This document shows positions 22,451 to 60,631 of a DNA stretch of 64,000 nucleotides, piece after piece; the stretch's first letter is position 1, and every line of letters starts with the position of its first letter. The notes below the pieces were generated by a model. It was not told where the DNA came from, did not search any database, and was given only the letters and a program-made list of their open reading frames with translations. The DNA is from Sycon ciliatum (taxonomy: Eukaryota; Porifera; Calcarea; Leucosolenida; Sycettidae): contig NC_088643.1 of assembly GCF_964019385.1 (NCBI RefSeq), positions 50,349,395-50,413,394 on the forward strand, read 5' to 3'. The translations under genes and the position numbers were made by a program.

Positions 22451-24639
22451 AGATGACAAGACCTGCTGTGAGAATTGCTCGGGAGCACCCTATGAGTATG
22501 AACAGTGATGTCGTTATAATCAAAAATTGAAAAGTCCTGCCCCGTTGATCGGGAAGAGTTTATGCCTGCAGATTCCACCAATCACTGCATGCTTGTTTAT
22601 CCTAGATGCATGTGAATTTACTCTCTAATTAATTGCATCACTTAAACTTTTGAAGCTGCTGCGTGTCCAAAATAGATTCACTTAGGTTTCTGTTTGCCAC
22701 TTTTTCTCAAAAGTTGTTACTGAGCAACAGGATTGCATATTTTGCTTGCTGCCTAAACATGTTCTTGGCCCTAGCTCTGTGTGATCAGATCCTCGTTTTA
22801 TGGTGTGTCGTTTTAGTTGGTTTGGTCGTCTGGTCTTGGTATACCCATATTTTTTTGTCAATCTGAGACAAGCTTTCTTATTTCCCCTTAATTCGGTATG
22901 GTGCATCGTGATTGTGAAGTGACTCATATTTTTTCCTAGAGCACTATCGACAACATTGCGTTTCCTTGAACTGCCGATACGTGTTCTTTGTGTGTTACTG
23001 TGGCCCTACTGGCGTTCTGCACATGTCTTGATGGAAGAGGAGCTGATCTGCCTTCCTACAAGCATTGGTGGCACGTGCAGCATGCGGAAACCACTGTGGA
23101 CGCACACCAGCCATGTGTGTATTGCCCAATGATTATGTTCCTATCATTGCCTGGACATTGGTGCTCCATGACGGTGTTGTGCCACTTATTCCTGTTTTTA
23201 ACCTGGCTTGCCAAGCCCGGTCATGATATGGTCCGTGGATACGACTTGTCCCATGCATGTGTGTTTCCAACAGGCTCTGATCACTGCATTGGCCTCGCCT
23301 CGGGCACAACACCACTGCAGTATTATCTGAACACATTTCAAAATGGGTGCTCCAATCGAAAGACCATGTGAACATCCACTCTAGCCTGCAATTATGTACT
23401 TCCCGTTTTCGTCATTGCACACACAGCCCATTTTTCACATTTAAAAAGCTTCAGTTTGTGTACACTCACCCCATTGTGCAAAAAGAACATAATCCCCGAG
23501 GAAATCTTTACCATTACTGGCGTGAACTTGCATGTGTGTTCCAGTTTGTTTTCTACATGGATTTTTTCTTGTTTGGGTACTTGGCAATCGCCACTTACAG
23601 CGACTAATTTGTGCAAAGTCAAGTGCATTGCACAGCCTGTCACACCAGAACAGGCATAAGTGCACACATTAAAAAAATTATGAAACCTCACTCCAACATT
23701 CCAAATACGGTCTCTTCAACGTCGTGTTACAATTTTAATCACGCATCCCGGGTAATGAGACAGAGTGATATGATGACTGTGAAGAACCTTTGTGTACTAC
23801 ATTTGCCAATCGGTGAGACCCAATCCTGTAGTTGTATAAGCATGTAGAACATAGCACAACACACCCCTTGAAGGACACGGCAGAAGCCAGTGGTAACATG
23901 GACGTGCAAACATTACTTTTACAAAATTGTGTAAATAGGACTGATTCTGCCAGATTTTCAAACTCTCTGGCCTGTGCGGACCCCCCCCCAAAGGAACTGT
24001 CAGTGCAGCGTACAAATCACCATAATCGCACATGGCTTCATGCATAGACTGAATCAGAGCGGCTCTCAACTCTCCCAGTTCACAGCAGGTCACAAAGGAG
24101 TCATCTGTTTACTGTTGATTTGAAGCAGTTAGTTCACAAAACACAACCTTTGAAACTCCGCGTATGACTATGTCACACAGTATGTGTACCAGCACAGCAG
24201 GCAGCAATACGAAAAATAATACAATGAACAAAATATGAAGAAAAAGAGTACTAAAAAATAACATGTATTTCATGGTGTTATTATGGTTGCTAGGCGGCAG
24301 AAATGGGTACTTTGGAAGAGCGATTCTATGATAAGGCCTTAAGGGTTAATAAAATCAAACCACTACTAGTACTTAAAAGTCAGAAAGTCGATAACAAATA
24401 AAAATACAAAGAAAGAGTGTAAACTCGAAAATAGTCAACAAGATCGACAACAACCTTTCTTAGAGTGGTACAGAACCTATTTTTGCACATGCATCAATGA
24501 AGCACATGTATGTCATTCCTTAGAAAATATTTCGTGCCTACATGTAACTATTTAGATCTTGACATGAGGGAACAAGCACCGAGGTGCATATATACAACTA
24601 ATTACTAGGTAATTAGGAAACAATTTCAGTTGCAGACCC
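22451..24639. other. Intergenic, no gene recognised
   Basis: Likely begins with the SMIM30 3' untranslated region. The longest open frame (22988-23371, +) starts in no good context and shows no family features. The part nearest MAPKAPK (24200-24639) is AT-rich and probably includes that gene's 3' untranslated region. Confidence 0.4.
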
Positions 24640-49605
<24,966 letters not shown>

Positions 49606-50157
49606 AACACCACCTGCGTTGTGAAGTATACTTTACCATGTTTAATAGCTACATCTTGCCCCTTGTCACACTTCATAGTTCAATGTCATACACACTGTTC
49701 GAATCAGCCCTATATGTTCTTCACTATTCACCCATCATGAAATCATCATAATTATGTTCACCAATGAAACTCATGCTGCAGCTGCAACAACAGAGTGGCT
49801 ATCATAACAATAGAGTGCAGGAAAGCTCGCATGAAATTTGCTGCAGTGTTCGTGCATTTAAATTTATAATTATTTTTGGAGGCATGAGCTGATAATGGTG
49901 TGGTCCCATGTGCATTTTTAGCAAGCTGCTAGCTGTTGGCCTGATCGGTAAAAGCACCACATCTACCCTTTGCCGTGCTGCCCATATGGTTTTCAATTAT
50001 TTTCCTACATTAAGATTGAACACTCCACTGCAGAGTATGCATACTATGAAAGTGCTGTTTAGCACATTTTTGCTGGTTGAATTTTAATTTTACAACCGAT
50101 GCACTCCGAAAAAAACAAGCTCTGTGTGGACATGGTCGTTTGGAGTGGTTACATGGA
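49606..50157. other. Intergenic 3' of DCTN1, no gene seen
   Basis: AT-rich sequence expected to include the DCTN1 3' untranslated region. No canonical AATAAA is seen near the stop. Confidence 0.4.
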
Positions 50158-50411
50158 CAGTCCATTTCAAAACTATAGACGCGTAGGGTTTTTGAAATAT
50201 TTCAAATTTGGCTGGAACTTTTTGAGAATAGTTTTCGGAATATTGCTCAGGTCCGCTCCACAATTACTCTCATATAGTTTCTAAACGATTGGATAACAGA
50301 CGCCCAATTTGGAAAAAAATTATGCACAAAGTGATCACAGATTTTATGTGGTATAGATGCTGGCATAACGGTTTTTGCCTAGGTACGCGTCTATAGTTTT
50401 GAAATGGACTG
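50158..50411. mobile_element. MITE between the convergent DCTN1 and NAGPA genes
   Basis: CAGTCCATTTCAAAACTATA at the left is repeated in inverted form at the right, both continuing to GACGCGTA. The left flank is GA and the right TA, so the target duplication is imperfect. 254 bp. Confidence 0.75.
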
Positions 50412-50714
50412 TAGTGGCACTGCCACGAAATAATACAATTTTGTAGCTGTTGAAAAGTCACTTTTGAAATAAGTTTAGAATAACGTCCATGACCAGCATG
50501 GGTATGATTATAATGATAACGTAAGACAGTAAGTAGTGCGCTTGACAAACAAAGCAGCAGCAGCAGAAAGGAGCACAGTTTGGAAACTGGCTCTGTAATC
50601 CTCAGGGCAAGGGATAATCGTTCATTTTCAGATTTCAGACTCCGATGGTGTACTTCAAGTACTAGCAATCAGTTCACGGCGTGATCGACTTCAAGCAGCC
50701 TGCCATCTACATGT

Positions 50715-53074
50715 CTACTTGATGCAAACAATGGAGGTGACGGCTCGTTCGCACTTCACAGGAGTATCACTGCATGTTGGATAGTCTATGATGCCATCAC
50801 TGGCCGACCAGCTTACACTGCTACCACCGCCGTCCAAGTTCTAGCAACGACAACAAGAATCCACAAACACGCCAGTCAGAGATGGGAAAAGAAAGTTAAA
50901 AAAGAACGCATATTTCTGTTGAAAATACCGTCTCCGTGAGAGGAGACAGCATGGCCTTGAACTAGTACTAGCGGATTCGGCAATTAGGAAATATTTCACA
51001 CCACCAATGTAGCAATGATTCCTTCCAACCTGCAAGAAAGTACGACTACCTGCTTGATACACAGTATTTCGGGAAATTCACCCCTCGCCAGTGAGCTCAA
51101 GTGTTGGGAGCAACCAGTCATAACTATCGCCGAAGTTGCTACCACTACGTATATTGTACTCTACAGTCAGACGTTGCTTTTTACTGGACAAGTTTGTTCT
51201 CCATCGTGAAGATACCCAGATACGTGAGGAACCAGATAGCCAAAAAACACGTTGCACTGCTCTCCAAGTGTTTACTGTCAATCTGCGCGAGCCCATGGTG
51301 CACCGGTTGGCAAGAGAACCGGGTAAAAGAGGACCGGAAGAGTGAAGACAGACGCCAAGCATGAGGTGATGTCATGCGTCTTCAATACATGGCTCAATGG
51401 AGATAACGTTATATAGTGGAACTCACAAAAGCCATACTCTGATAAGACCTACTCGTTGAAGTACCGATATTGTCCACGGCACGGGTGTATTGATCAATGC
51501 TGAAGTAAAGAGTGGGTAGAGACACTTTTAAAAGCGAGAGCCCGCCAAACTCACCATTGCCTGCGTCGCGTTTAGTGATGTGAAGCATTCTGCAAACTCA
51601 TACAGGTCAACTCCCTTTTTCTCGTCTTCAATACCATCCACCTGTTCAGAGACAAAATACCAAGAAACATGAAGGGAAGCAAAAGGGTTGACCGCATAAT
51701 CAGTGACCCACATCAAGCACAACATGGGCACTCGGCTCCTCATAATCGTTCAGACACACACGAGTGATGAAGGCGAAGTGTTCTTCATCTGACAATGGCT
51801 GAATGAACACGTCGAGCGAAGGGGCAAACTGTGGCACTACTGTATTGTAGAAGGAAGACTTCAGTACATTAGGTAAACTTACCTGTAGAACAACAAGTTG
51901 ACCCGACGCGAGCACGCCCAGACCAGTACGCGGCGCTTTCTCAGTCACAAAACCGTCCTCAATGTGCTCCGTGACTCGGCTGACATTGACTATCGACTTG
52001 GATCTGGAGTTTGTGTGAAGTACAAAAGAACGGAACGACATAGGCTGAGCTGAGTAAGAGTATTATAGTGTACACAACTACTTCAGTACAAGGAGAACCA
52101 ATCGGTCAAGATAACAATCCATATACTAGTACAGCAACTGTGAATATACTAGATCACGTCTTCCTCTGAGAACATAGAAAATCACATGCCAGTACAGTAC
52201 GGTAAAACCTGTCAAGGCAACCACTCTCATCAGGCAACCACTCTCATCAGGCAACCACTCTGATAAGGCAACCACTCTCATCAGGCAACCACTCTGATAA
52301 GGCAACCACTCTGATCAGGCAACCACTCTGATCAGGCAACCACTCTGATCAGGCAACCACTCTGATAAGGCAACCACTCTGATAAGGCAACCATCTGCCT
52401 CAGATGACCACTACAACTAGGACCAATGGGTGTTACCTCCAGGCAAATGACGCTGGACAAGGTGACCACCTGCATACAGCGACCACAGTTTTAAAGTCCT
52501 GCGAGGGCGCCTTAGACAGGTTTCACTCTACTAGTATAGACTCTATTGCAAGCACGCACGTTCAATAGAAGATGGACTGAAAATATCGGAATGGCACACA
52601 CACCCCTGTTCCTATGTACATGTACTCTTTGTGAGAAAAAGCTAGAAGGAGCAAGTGAGGGGAGCAGTGAAACGGCAACCGGGCCACCTGCCGGACGTGA
52701 GTTCCGTGCGAGCTACATCGCCAAGGGTGGGGCAAGCATTTTAAAAGCTCTGCAAAGCTGCAAACAGTTGTCCAGGGTGATAGTGACGAATGTGGCAGCC
52801 ACTACAGGTTGATAATGACGCATGCCGTGTGTTTACATCAATAACATGGTGCAGTACACGTACATGTAGACACATACACTGTGCCTGAAAAACACAGTAA
52901 GTTACCAGCCTTGTAGATCAACGTACTCACGCACTAGCCACCCAGCACCACTGATCAGTTCATCAAACGGGGGCAGTCGCTTTAGGGATGACACTTGAAT
53001 GTATCCAATGAGAACCTGATTTCCGAGGAGACCGAACGTTACTCGTTCAAGATCACTGGACAGCTGACAAGCAC

Positions 53075-53143
<69 letters not shown>

Positions 53144-54996
53144 GAGCCACCACGTACGTATGGGTGTCCTGTGTCTGATGAAATTCTAGCCTGATCGTTC
53201 TTCGGCGCATGACAGTATAGTACAAGCATGTTAAATGCGTTATCCAGAGTACAGTATCCTGAAGTTTAGCTCTATATGACTATGAAGCATAGCAGTGTCT
53301 TACTGTGTTCAGCCTGTATTCCTGTGTGCAGCCTGTATTCCTGTGTTCAGCCTGTATTCCTGTGTTCAGCCTGTATTCCTGTGTTCAGCCTGTATTCCTG
53401 TGTTCAGCCTGTATTCCTGTGTCCAGTCTGTATTCCTGTGTGCATTGCATCGGTATTCATCATACAGTGTATGTTTGAGCCTGTTCCCACCAGCAAGACA
53501 TGCATCGGCACCTGCCTTATACACGTAACGGTCCTGCTCAGTGCAACCTGATTTCATGAATGAGTGCGTAGGGTCCCGCACCAGTGCGCAGTAGTCCAGT
53601 GCTGGCAGATTTGGCAAGTGTGGTGCTGCATAGTGCCCAGTGCTAGTCGGCTCACTCTGTCTGGATTTCGCTAAGCAGTGCTGTGGCTATTGGTGCAGCT
53701 GTGTACAATGACTCTCAAGAGCACTTTTGTCCTGCCAAATCCCATACCAGTTACCGGCAGTACTATCGTATGCTTGTTTGTGTATCCGTGTGCTATGCTC
53801 GCAGCATTATATCCTCTACTCCATAGGCAGCTGCATACCTGTATTTCGTTCTTGTTGATCACCAGATTTCCCATACACTGACCGGTGTTCATGTCAAAGA
53901 AACCAGCATTTGTGGCGTAAGTACAGCCATTCTGCTTAGCAGTTAACGACGTTTTCACTCGATGACCACATCCTGGGGAGAAGCCAACGGTATAAATCAC
54001 ACGTACACGAGCACACACATGCGCACACATTCAGGGATGTTGGCCAAACAGTACATACATGTACTTGCACACATCTCAACAGCATTCGGGGACCATTCAC
54101 ACGTTCACGGAATGAGAATGCAAAAGCGCAAGCTCGGCGCACACAGTACTACTTCAGTATGTGTTGACACAAGGGACGAATGGTCGGCTCCAAAATTGCA
54201 GGCACCCAGTCGGAGGATGTGTGTGTGTGTGCGTGGGGGGGGGGGGGTCCAAATGAAGTCCACGGGCATTCCGCGGCGGGGATAAAGGCGTGGTTTCACA
54301 CCTCATGTCATAATTCTTAGTCCCCTGATGAAGGCAATCCGTTCGGAAGACCCGATCCCATCCGAGCATGTGGAAAGTGAGCTACAATAGGAAGTAAACC
54401 AATTTCATCACAATGTATGTTTGCTTTCATCCCATGTGCTACACATGCACTAGCAGAATACTACCAATGAAATATACTAGTAGATGAAATCACATGGAAA
54501 CGAGTTATGAGGTGTGTGAGAGCTAGGTCTCAGGTCGTCGAATGTCTCAGTAACATGTCAGTTTTGTGCCCTATTATCACACTTTCTGACTGCTTAATAT
54601 CTTGTTACAGTCGTGGATAGTTGCTTCATAACTCGTTTCCATGTGATTTCTTCTATTTGAATCATAATAATTATTATTTATATTAGTATTATAGTAAATT
54701 GAGTCACAGGGTCGAGTTCTGCATGCCATACCTTCTGACGGCAGGGCAAAGTGAAAACGCGATGGGTCATCCACATAGGCTACATATCCAGTCACATGAC
54801 GTGACGGGTTGCTCACCAAAAAACTTTTCTTTTCCCAATGAAAACTGCCAACTTCACGAAGTTGAACAGTGTCAAAATCATCTGGAAAGGAAGTATCCAC
54901 TCGATCCCATTGCACACGAAGGCGTTCGCCGCCAGATACTTGAACACTTATCACAGAAATACAGAGCGCAATAAACCACTGCATTCGTCCTTCCAT
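50715..54996 (-). CDS. NAGPA: N-acetylglucosamine-1-phosphodiester alpha-N-acetylglucosaminidase (uncovering enzyme), catalytic domain only
   Basis: Six exons, GT-AG and phase-consistent: 54732-54996, 53839-53972, 52931-53063, 51883-52049, 51555-51641, 50715-50840 (stop 50715-50717), giving 303 residues. The family removes the covering GlcNAc from mannose-6-phosphate tags on lysosomal enzymes in the trans-Golgi. Visible: a signal peptide (about residues 6-23), the NAGFFDMNTGQCMGNLVI motif matching the human NGGFF-MxTGxCLGN block, SGAGWLV, the GLGVLASGQLVVLQVDG strand, GVDLYEFAE, NLDGGGSSV with the diagnostic glycine triplet, and YPTCSD...VTSIVCIK. It then stops: the EGF-like modules, transmembrane helix and cytoplasmic sorting tail of mammalian NAGPA (515 residues) are missing, so the product should be soluble and luminal. 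The 52931/52049 junction, which omits the RNGSIYIN-like piece, is the least certain. Head to head with the reticulon gene. Confidence 0.88.
52198..52530. mobile_element. MITE with internal 17-bp minisatellite in NAGPA intron
   Basis: Ends GGTAAAACCTGTC and, complemented, AGTGAAACCTGTCTAAGG. The interior contains about eleven copies of AGGCAACCACTCTGATC-type units (52213-52393), followed by GACCACCTG words. Related to the relic at 34796. Confidence 0.7.
53080..53142. repeat. (CA)n microsatellite in NAGPA intron
   Basis: About 31 CA units next to the acceptor of the NAGPA exon 52931-53063; on the gene strand it is (TG)n upstream of the acceptor. Confidence 0.95.
53306..53445. repeat. 19-bp minisatellite in NAGPA intron
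   Basis: CCTGTATTCCTGTGTTCAG repeated about seven times with single-base variants. Confidence 0.95.
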
Positions 54997-55434
54997 TATA
55001 GATATACACTGCTATTCGCAAGCAGTAAGAGTACACTTGCTAGCAACTCAACAAAGTGAAAGCCTGTCTGACAAACAGGAAAGTTACTTTTGCCCCACAC
55101 ATAAATACAATGTAATACACATGCACAGAGCTCTCAAACTACTTTTCAAAAATCGAACTCAGCTCAGGCAGTATTTTCAACGGGGATATCCCCTGTCGAC
55201 ATGTTTACTTGTTGACTTCGATGACGTAGAATCTATGAGAGACGTGGATGTCGCCAGCTGCTAGCTGCCTCACTCGACTCACCGTTCACAGGTTCACGCT
55301 CAACTCGACCTCTGCCCTCAACCACATGCACACATGCACAGCTTCACACATCCGTACCGTTCTTGTCTTTCCCATGATTCAGAGCATTTTTTCCAGAATT
55401 TCTTCTTCTCCCTTCACCTCATTTCTTTGCAGTC
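54997..55434. promoter_or_regulatory. Short shared upstream region of NAGPA (-) and reticulon (+)
   Basis: 438 bp between the divergent start codons. A good acceptor (TTCTTTGCAG at 55423-55432) lies 2 bp before the reticulon ATG, which suggests a 5' untranslated exon of the reticulon gene within this gap. Confidence 0.45.
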
Positions 55435-57428
55435 ATGGATAGTTCCGAGCAGCAAGAAGTTACAGCCTCTAAGGTTGAAGAAATTGCAGATGACAGCTTG
55501 GCTTCAGCTGAGGAAATTGTACCCGAGGCTGTGGAAGAAAGTGAGCCCGTCGAAGAAGTGGTGCCTTCTACTGAAACAATTGTAGATGAAATTCAGGATA
55601 CGAGTTCGAGTGCAGAACCTGTAGAACCTGAAAAACCGATCAGCACAAGCCCTGTAGAAGAGATTGTAGAAAAGCCCACTGAGACAACAGAAGCAGTCAG
55701 TGAAGGTGAGATCGCCGCGAGTGAAAGAACATTATCACATACTAGTAACCATCCCATAGTCTATTTTATTCTCTGCAAACTATTTATTTTCTAAATGCAG
55801 TTGGAAAATGTACTTCCGAAGCACAATCAGTTATGACTATTTCTATGTGTATGGTCATCACCTGCTTTACTCGGCTCGGAATTCATTTTTGAAACGCTTC
55901 TAAGACCTCCATTCTTGTCGGTATGCGGACATAAGACTTTCCGCTTTCAATGAAAATTTCAGGAAACATTTGAAAAATGCTAAAAGAGAGGAGAATTTAT
56001 TGGTTCCGTAAAATTAGTCAATATTCACGGATGACTGCCGTGCTACACGTGGTCTGGCACACTTTTTTTGACCATGTTTCGCATCAGAGTGCATCTTCTC
56101 CCCTCCCCAAATGATTAAATTTTGTCGGGATTTTCTGGCATTGGGTGTAGTTGTAGTGCCGGTAGTAGTAGTAGTATTTTTGGCCACGCCGTAGGTGACA
56201 TGGAATCACTATATCCATGTTTGATTGTTGGAGAACTTTCCATTTTTCAAGGTCAGCGTGGAGCTGAAAATGAATGGCCAGGTGCCATGCCACACATGTT
56301 GCCGTAAATTTCAACTTGATTTTTGTATTGTTTCCGAGAACACACCATGAGAGTATTCCGGATAGCAAGAGGAATACATTCAAATGATACATGCACTCTG
56401 ATGTCAATATCATTCTCTTCATCATTATCATGGAGTCATAGCATCTGAGAGGATATGAAGTCATAAGTAAGTTGCCTGAAATGATGTCCGTTTTGACCCC
56501 AGATTTGGAAGTTCTATGTCAGTCCGTCGTCGCGATCGTGGCCTTGACCTGGTGACCCCAACACGGCCTAGACCAGCGATGCCATATTCGCATGCATAAA
56601 TCGGCCCTGTCCCCGAGGACCACTGAACGGCCCGCCCTGGAGCAAAGCCCACGCCCTGGAGCAAAGCCCACATGTTTCATGTTCCCGTCGCCTGTGTTGT
56701 CTCCCTAGATGCCCCCCCCCCCCCCCCGATCAGGATTAGTGCACCAACATGCTGGAATTTCGTACTGGCTCCATGATGTGAATCACTCTCCGTATTTTTC
56801 AAAGATACAAGGAGAAGAAGCGTGCGTGTTCATGTTGTCTTCAATGCAATTGGACATTTGGGCATTTGGAAGGGTCCATTGGATGCAGGGTTTCGCGTGA
56901 CTTGCATCACACCACACAATTGATCACTGTGCCAGAGTTGCTGAGCCTTGTATCCAGATGTGTGACGTCAACCTCGCTGACTACATAGACTTCGAATTTC
57001 ACTTTGTTTATGCATGGTCCACTCAAGATACCGTGAAGGGACAGCTTGTCAGCAGGGTAGAAACTTCGCGAAAGGCAGCATTTCCATCAAGCTCTTGCAG
57101 GGAAAGAGGGGTGATTGATGCAGAGTTTTATTATGAGAAGAAGATGCTAGGTTCTTCAAGTCTGCGGGACACATGTGACTTGTGTTGTTTTGTGCTTTTT
57201 GCCGAAGAGTACAGTTGTGTGCATGTGTCTGTGTGTGCATTCATGCTTTTTTCTTGCTACATGCACAGCTGTTGCACAGCCATGCTGTGGCTCAGCAGAA
57301 TCATCATGTCCCCTCATGCACCCTCAAGGTTGGTATTCAAGATTCAGGCTTGACGTTCCATGTCGTTGACTATGTAGGAGTGGGTGGCTACTGCTTGCTG
57401 TGTGTGTATGTGTGTGTGTGCGTGCGTG

Positions 57429-57465
<37 letters not shown>

Positions 57466-60400
57466 ACGGTTGAGGAGCGCTGGAGGACTGGCTGTGCATC
57501 GCTGTCCTGTGTCCACGGATGTCCCCACTGTATCCATTCGCCATGAATCTGACTCTTTGCGATGTGATGTTTGTCGCCGCTCTTTCCGCTCTCGTTCTGG
57601 TTTGAGCCGTCATCACTGTGACCGTGCGAAACGGATGTCACGTGCAGCCAGGAACAACTGCCGTCATGAATGCGAGCATTGCGAAAGACGGTTCTCAAGG
57701 CCACAGGACTTGCAACGCCATGCCAAATATTGTTGACTTTGCGATTTCTCTCTCTTCTCTTCTCTCTTCTTGTCGTTGTCTCCCGCTTCTGGGAGCGGCG
57801 TGGCCCGATAGGGTAGCTGTACATAGTAGTAGTAGTAGTAGTGTGCACGGTACCAAAAGTACAGTGCTGCTCGAAGAAATCCGATCAAGTGAGTCAGCTT
57901 TGCGCGGCCATGTATGCATGGACATCCCAGTGTTCGCAGGTCTGGAGCTGCGCAGCGTCCCGTGTGTGCTTGACTCACATGCGGTTGCATCTCATTGAGT
58001 GACACACTGTACTAGTATGCTGATAGCATACATAACTTGTCAATGCACCAGTGCTCGATGCGTAGTGGGACTGTTATTCAGTTTACTGTAGGCACTATAG
58101 ATGTATATAGCTGGTAGTCAGTGTGCTGCTGTTTCTTAGTTCCTATAGTGTCAGTGGTCTCCTGGATGCTACATTGTACTTTTTTTTTAAGTAGTTCATG
58201 TGGATGTGAACATAGTGATGAGCAGCCGTTTTACATAATAATGCATTTTTTAATGTTGATACTCCTCTGAAGCAGACTCAATTTTCCAAGTCAGCAGTCG
58301 ATTCCCTTAGTCCCCGCCATACCCTGTGTACCATGGTCGTGTGATTGTTTCCGTAAATACGGATACCTCCTTGTTAATAGTAATAGTAGACGATTATTGT
58401 TCCATGCCAGAGTTTGTGCAAGGAGGACCACACCGGTGTGTGTGCGTGTTTGGCACACTTTTGTTCATACAACTTGTGGTGCTGTTTTCTGTCCGTCTCT
58501 TCCTCAGTCCAATCACTGATCTTCTGGCGAAACCCCGTGTACTCTGCCGTGGTGCTGTGCGTGGCCGCAAGCCTGCTGCTCCTGCTGCGTAGCGCCACCA
58601 CCTTCTCCATCATCAGCCTGTGGATGCTGTGTATGCTGCTGGTCTCGGTCAGCTACCGTGTTGTCGTTGCCACAGTTCTCACCTTTCAGAAGAGAGAGCT
58701 TGTCAACCCATTGGCGTAAGTCATGGCGCACTGGATGCGCTTGGTTGTGGTTAGAAGGGAAGGTATGGCACACTTCGTGTCAGTGGGCATTGAACTGCGT
58801 TATTTCAACTTGCATTTCTTACCAGAAGGCTCACCAGTCACGCTTTTCCGACTATTGTCCAAAATATCGGTGATCTTTTGTATTTTGACCATTAACGCGT
58901 GTTGTGTGTGTCGGGGGGGGGGGGGGCTAGTCTGTATAGATTTCAGAATCCAGATGGAGGAGAGGGATTTTCTTTTAAAGCACTGAACTCTATTTTAAAC
59001 TGTTATGCATGTACACTCATACCTCGGTTATCCGGACCCCGAAGTCACGGGCACTTCGGTCTACCGGGCACTATTTGGGCGAGTTTCAGGGGAAATATTA
59101 CTACTCTTTTGTCACTTTTCGTAGAAATATTGACGTCATATGCCATATCGATGGCCTTTTCCCCATCAAGATGTATATGATTCGGAGTTACGGACATTTC
59201 AAAGTTACGGGCAGTGCAAGGTCCCGGACTGCCCGGATAAACGAGGTATGAGTGTATGACAGTTGTCTTGTCGCCATGACCGTAAACAACATAGCCTGAT
59301 CTCGCTCATCTAGGTCCACATCAGTCTCTCGCCCATTCTACTTCCCGTGTGCTCTTTTTTTTGCAATCGTTTGCTTCTACCGTTACAGTGTTTACCTCAC
59401 CGGCGGATTCCCCGTTGAGCAGGATCAGGTACGTACAGTTCAGCCTTTCAAGTCTCGTGTGATGCGTCGCGGACAAGATGCCGATCTTGTCTGCGTGCTG
59501 CTGCTGGTCCTGCTCCTGCTGGATGCTGTTACAGCTGGTGATGTGATTTATAGGTTGTGGGCTCTGCAGATTCTCATTTTAAAACTGAAGAGTCTGAAGT
59601 ATATGTACATGTATAGGATCATCTTACGATCATCTTGGTAGCTGCATGTTGCTGCAGCTGGTGTAGTGATTGGTGGTGTGTGGGCTCTGCAGATTCTTAT
59701 TATTATTTTGAAGAATCTGAAGTACATGATGTATAGGATCATCTTAGGATCATGTTGACAACTAGATACTACGCCCTGGTGTGTTGCCTTTTGCTTTAAT
59801 GGCGTTGGCTACTTTCAGTATTTCCTCTCGATTTATAGGAATGTTGTGCTTGATTTGTGCTCCATGCCTGTGTGTAGTTGGCTTCCGCTGGCAAGCTAGT
59901 TGTGACGTCCACTCTCAACTACTTTGACAACTTACGCCGTGGCCTTCTTGTGGAAGACGTCCGCTCGTCTGTGATGGTAAGGTATAGGGCTCAAACGGCT
60001 ACGGTTTTTACCTTAACGGTTAACTGCTACGCTAACGGTCGGTGTATCGGTTATAACCTATAAGCTGCGGCAGTCTGGCGCGTAGCTAGTTTGAACAGTA
60101 TTGTACAATATACTTGGTCAAAAATGTACTCTACAGACTTACTACTAAGTACTAATCCATGCAGCACATGTTGGCATGCTCATTCACGCCTATTCACAGA
60201 CCAGAAGCATTAAAGATGGCATGAAATGATTCAAATTGTCATGGATGGTACTATGTAGTGTGCATGTATGCATGTGTACATGTACATTCACGATAGGTTG
60301 TAAAACTGCCAAAACTCGGTAAAAATTCGTACTTCGAAAACTCGAAAAAGTACCCGCGTAACCTTTACACAAACGGTTAACCTTTATCTTTTCAAAACCG

Positions 60401-60599
60401 GTCTTTAACCGGCTAATTGGACTAACTGTTTGAGCCCTACAGTAAGGTATCTATTGCTTTGGATCTATGGGCTGAGTGTTCGCAGCGTGTTCGAAGGCAT
60501 TCATGTTTCCTGCGAAGACACTGCCTTTTCAAGTTTCCAAGTCTCTTTGGCGTTTGGAAAGTGTATCAATCATTGGTGACTAAGGGTGTGCTCTCGTTG

Positions 60600-60631
<32 letters not shown>

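Noticed and set aside
22988-23371. 127-codon plus-strand ORF after SMIM30
   Set aside because: No start context, no family features and Cys/His/Trp-rich random-like composition; more likely 3' untranslated or intergenic.
52546-52812. Plus-strand ORF of 88 codons inside a NAGPA intron
   Set aside because: It has a non-repetitive, protein-like segment ending in SRVIVTNVAATTG, but no recognisable family, no splice support and it is antisense to the gene.
54299-54378. Possible NAGPA exon reading TFHMLGWDRVF
   Set aside because: It has an acceptor-like and a donor-like end, but its phase does not fit either neighbour and two frames contain stops. Direct joining of 54732-54996 to 53839-53972 keeps the frame and aligns without it.
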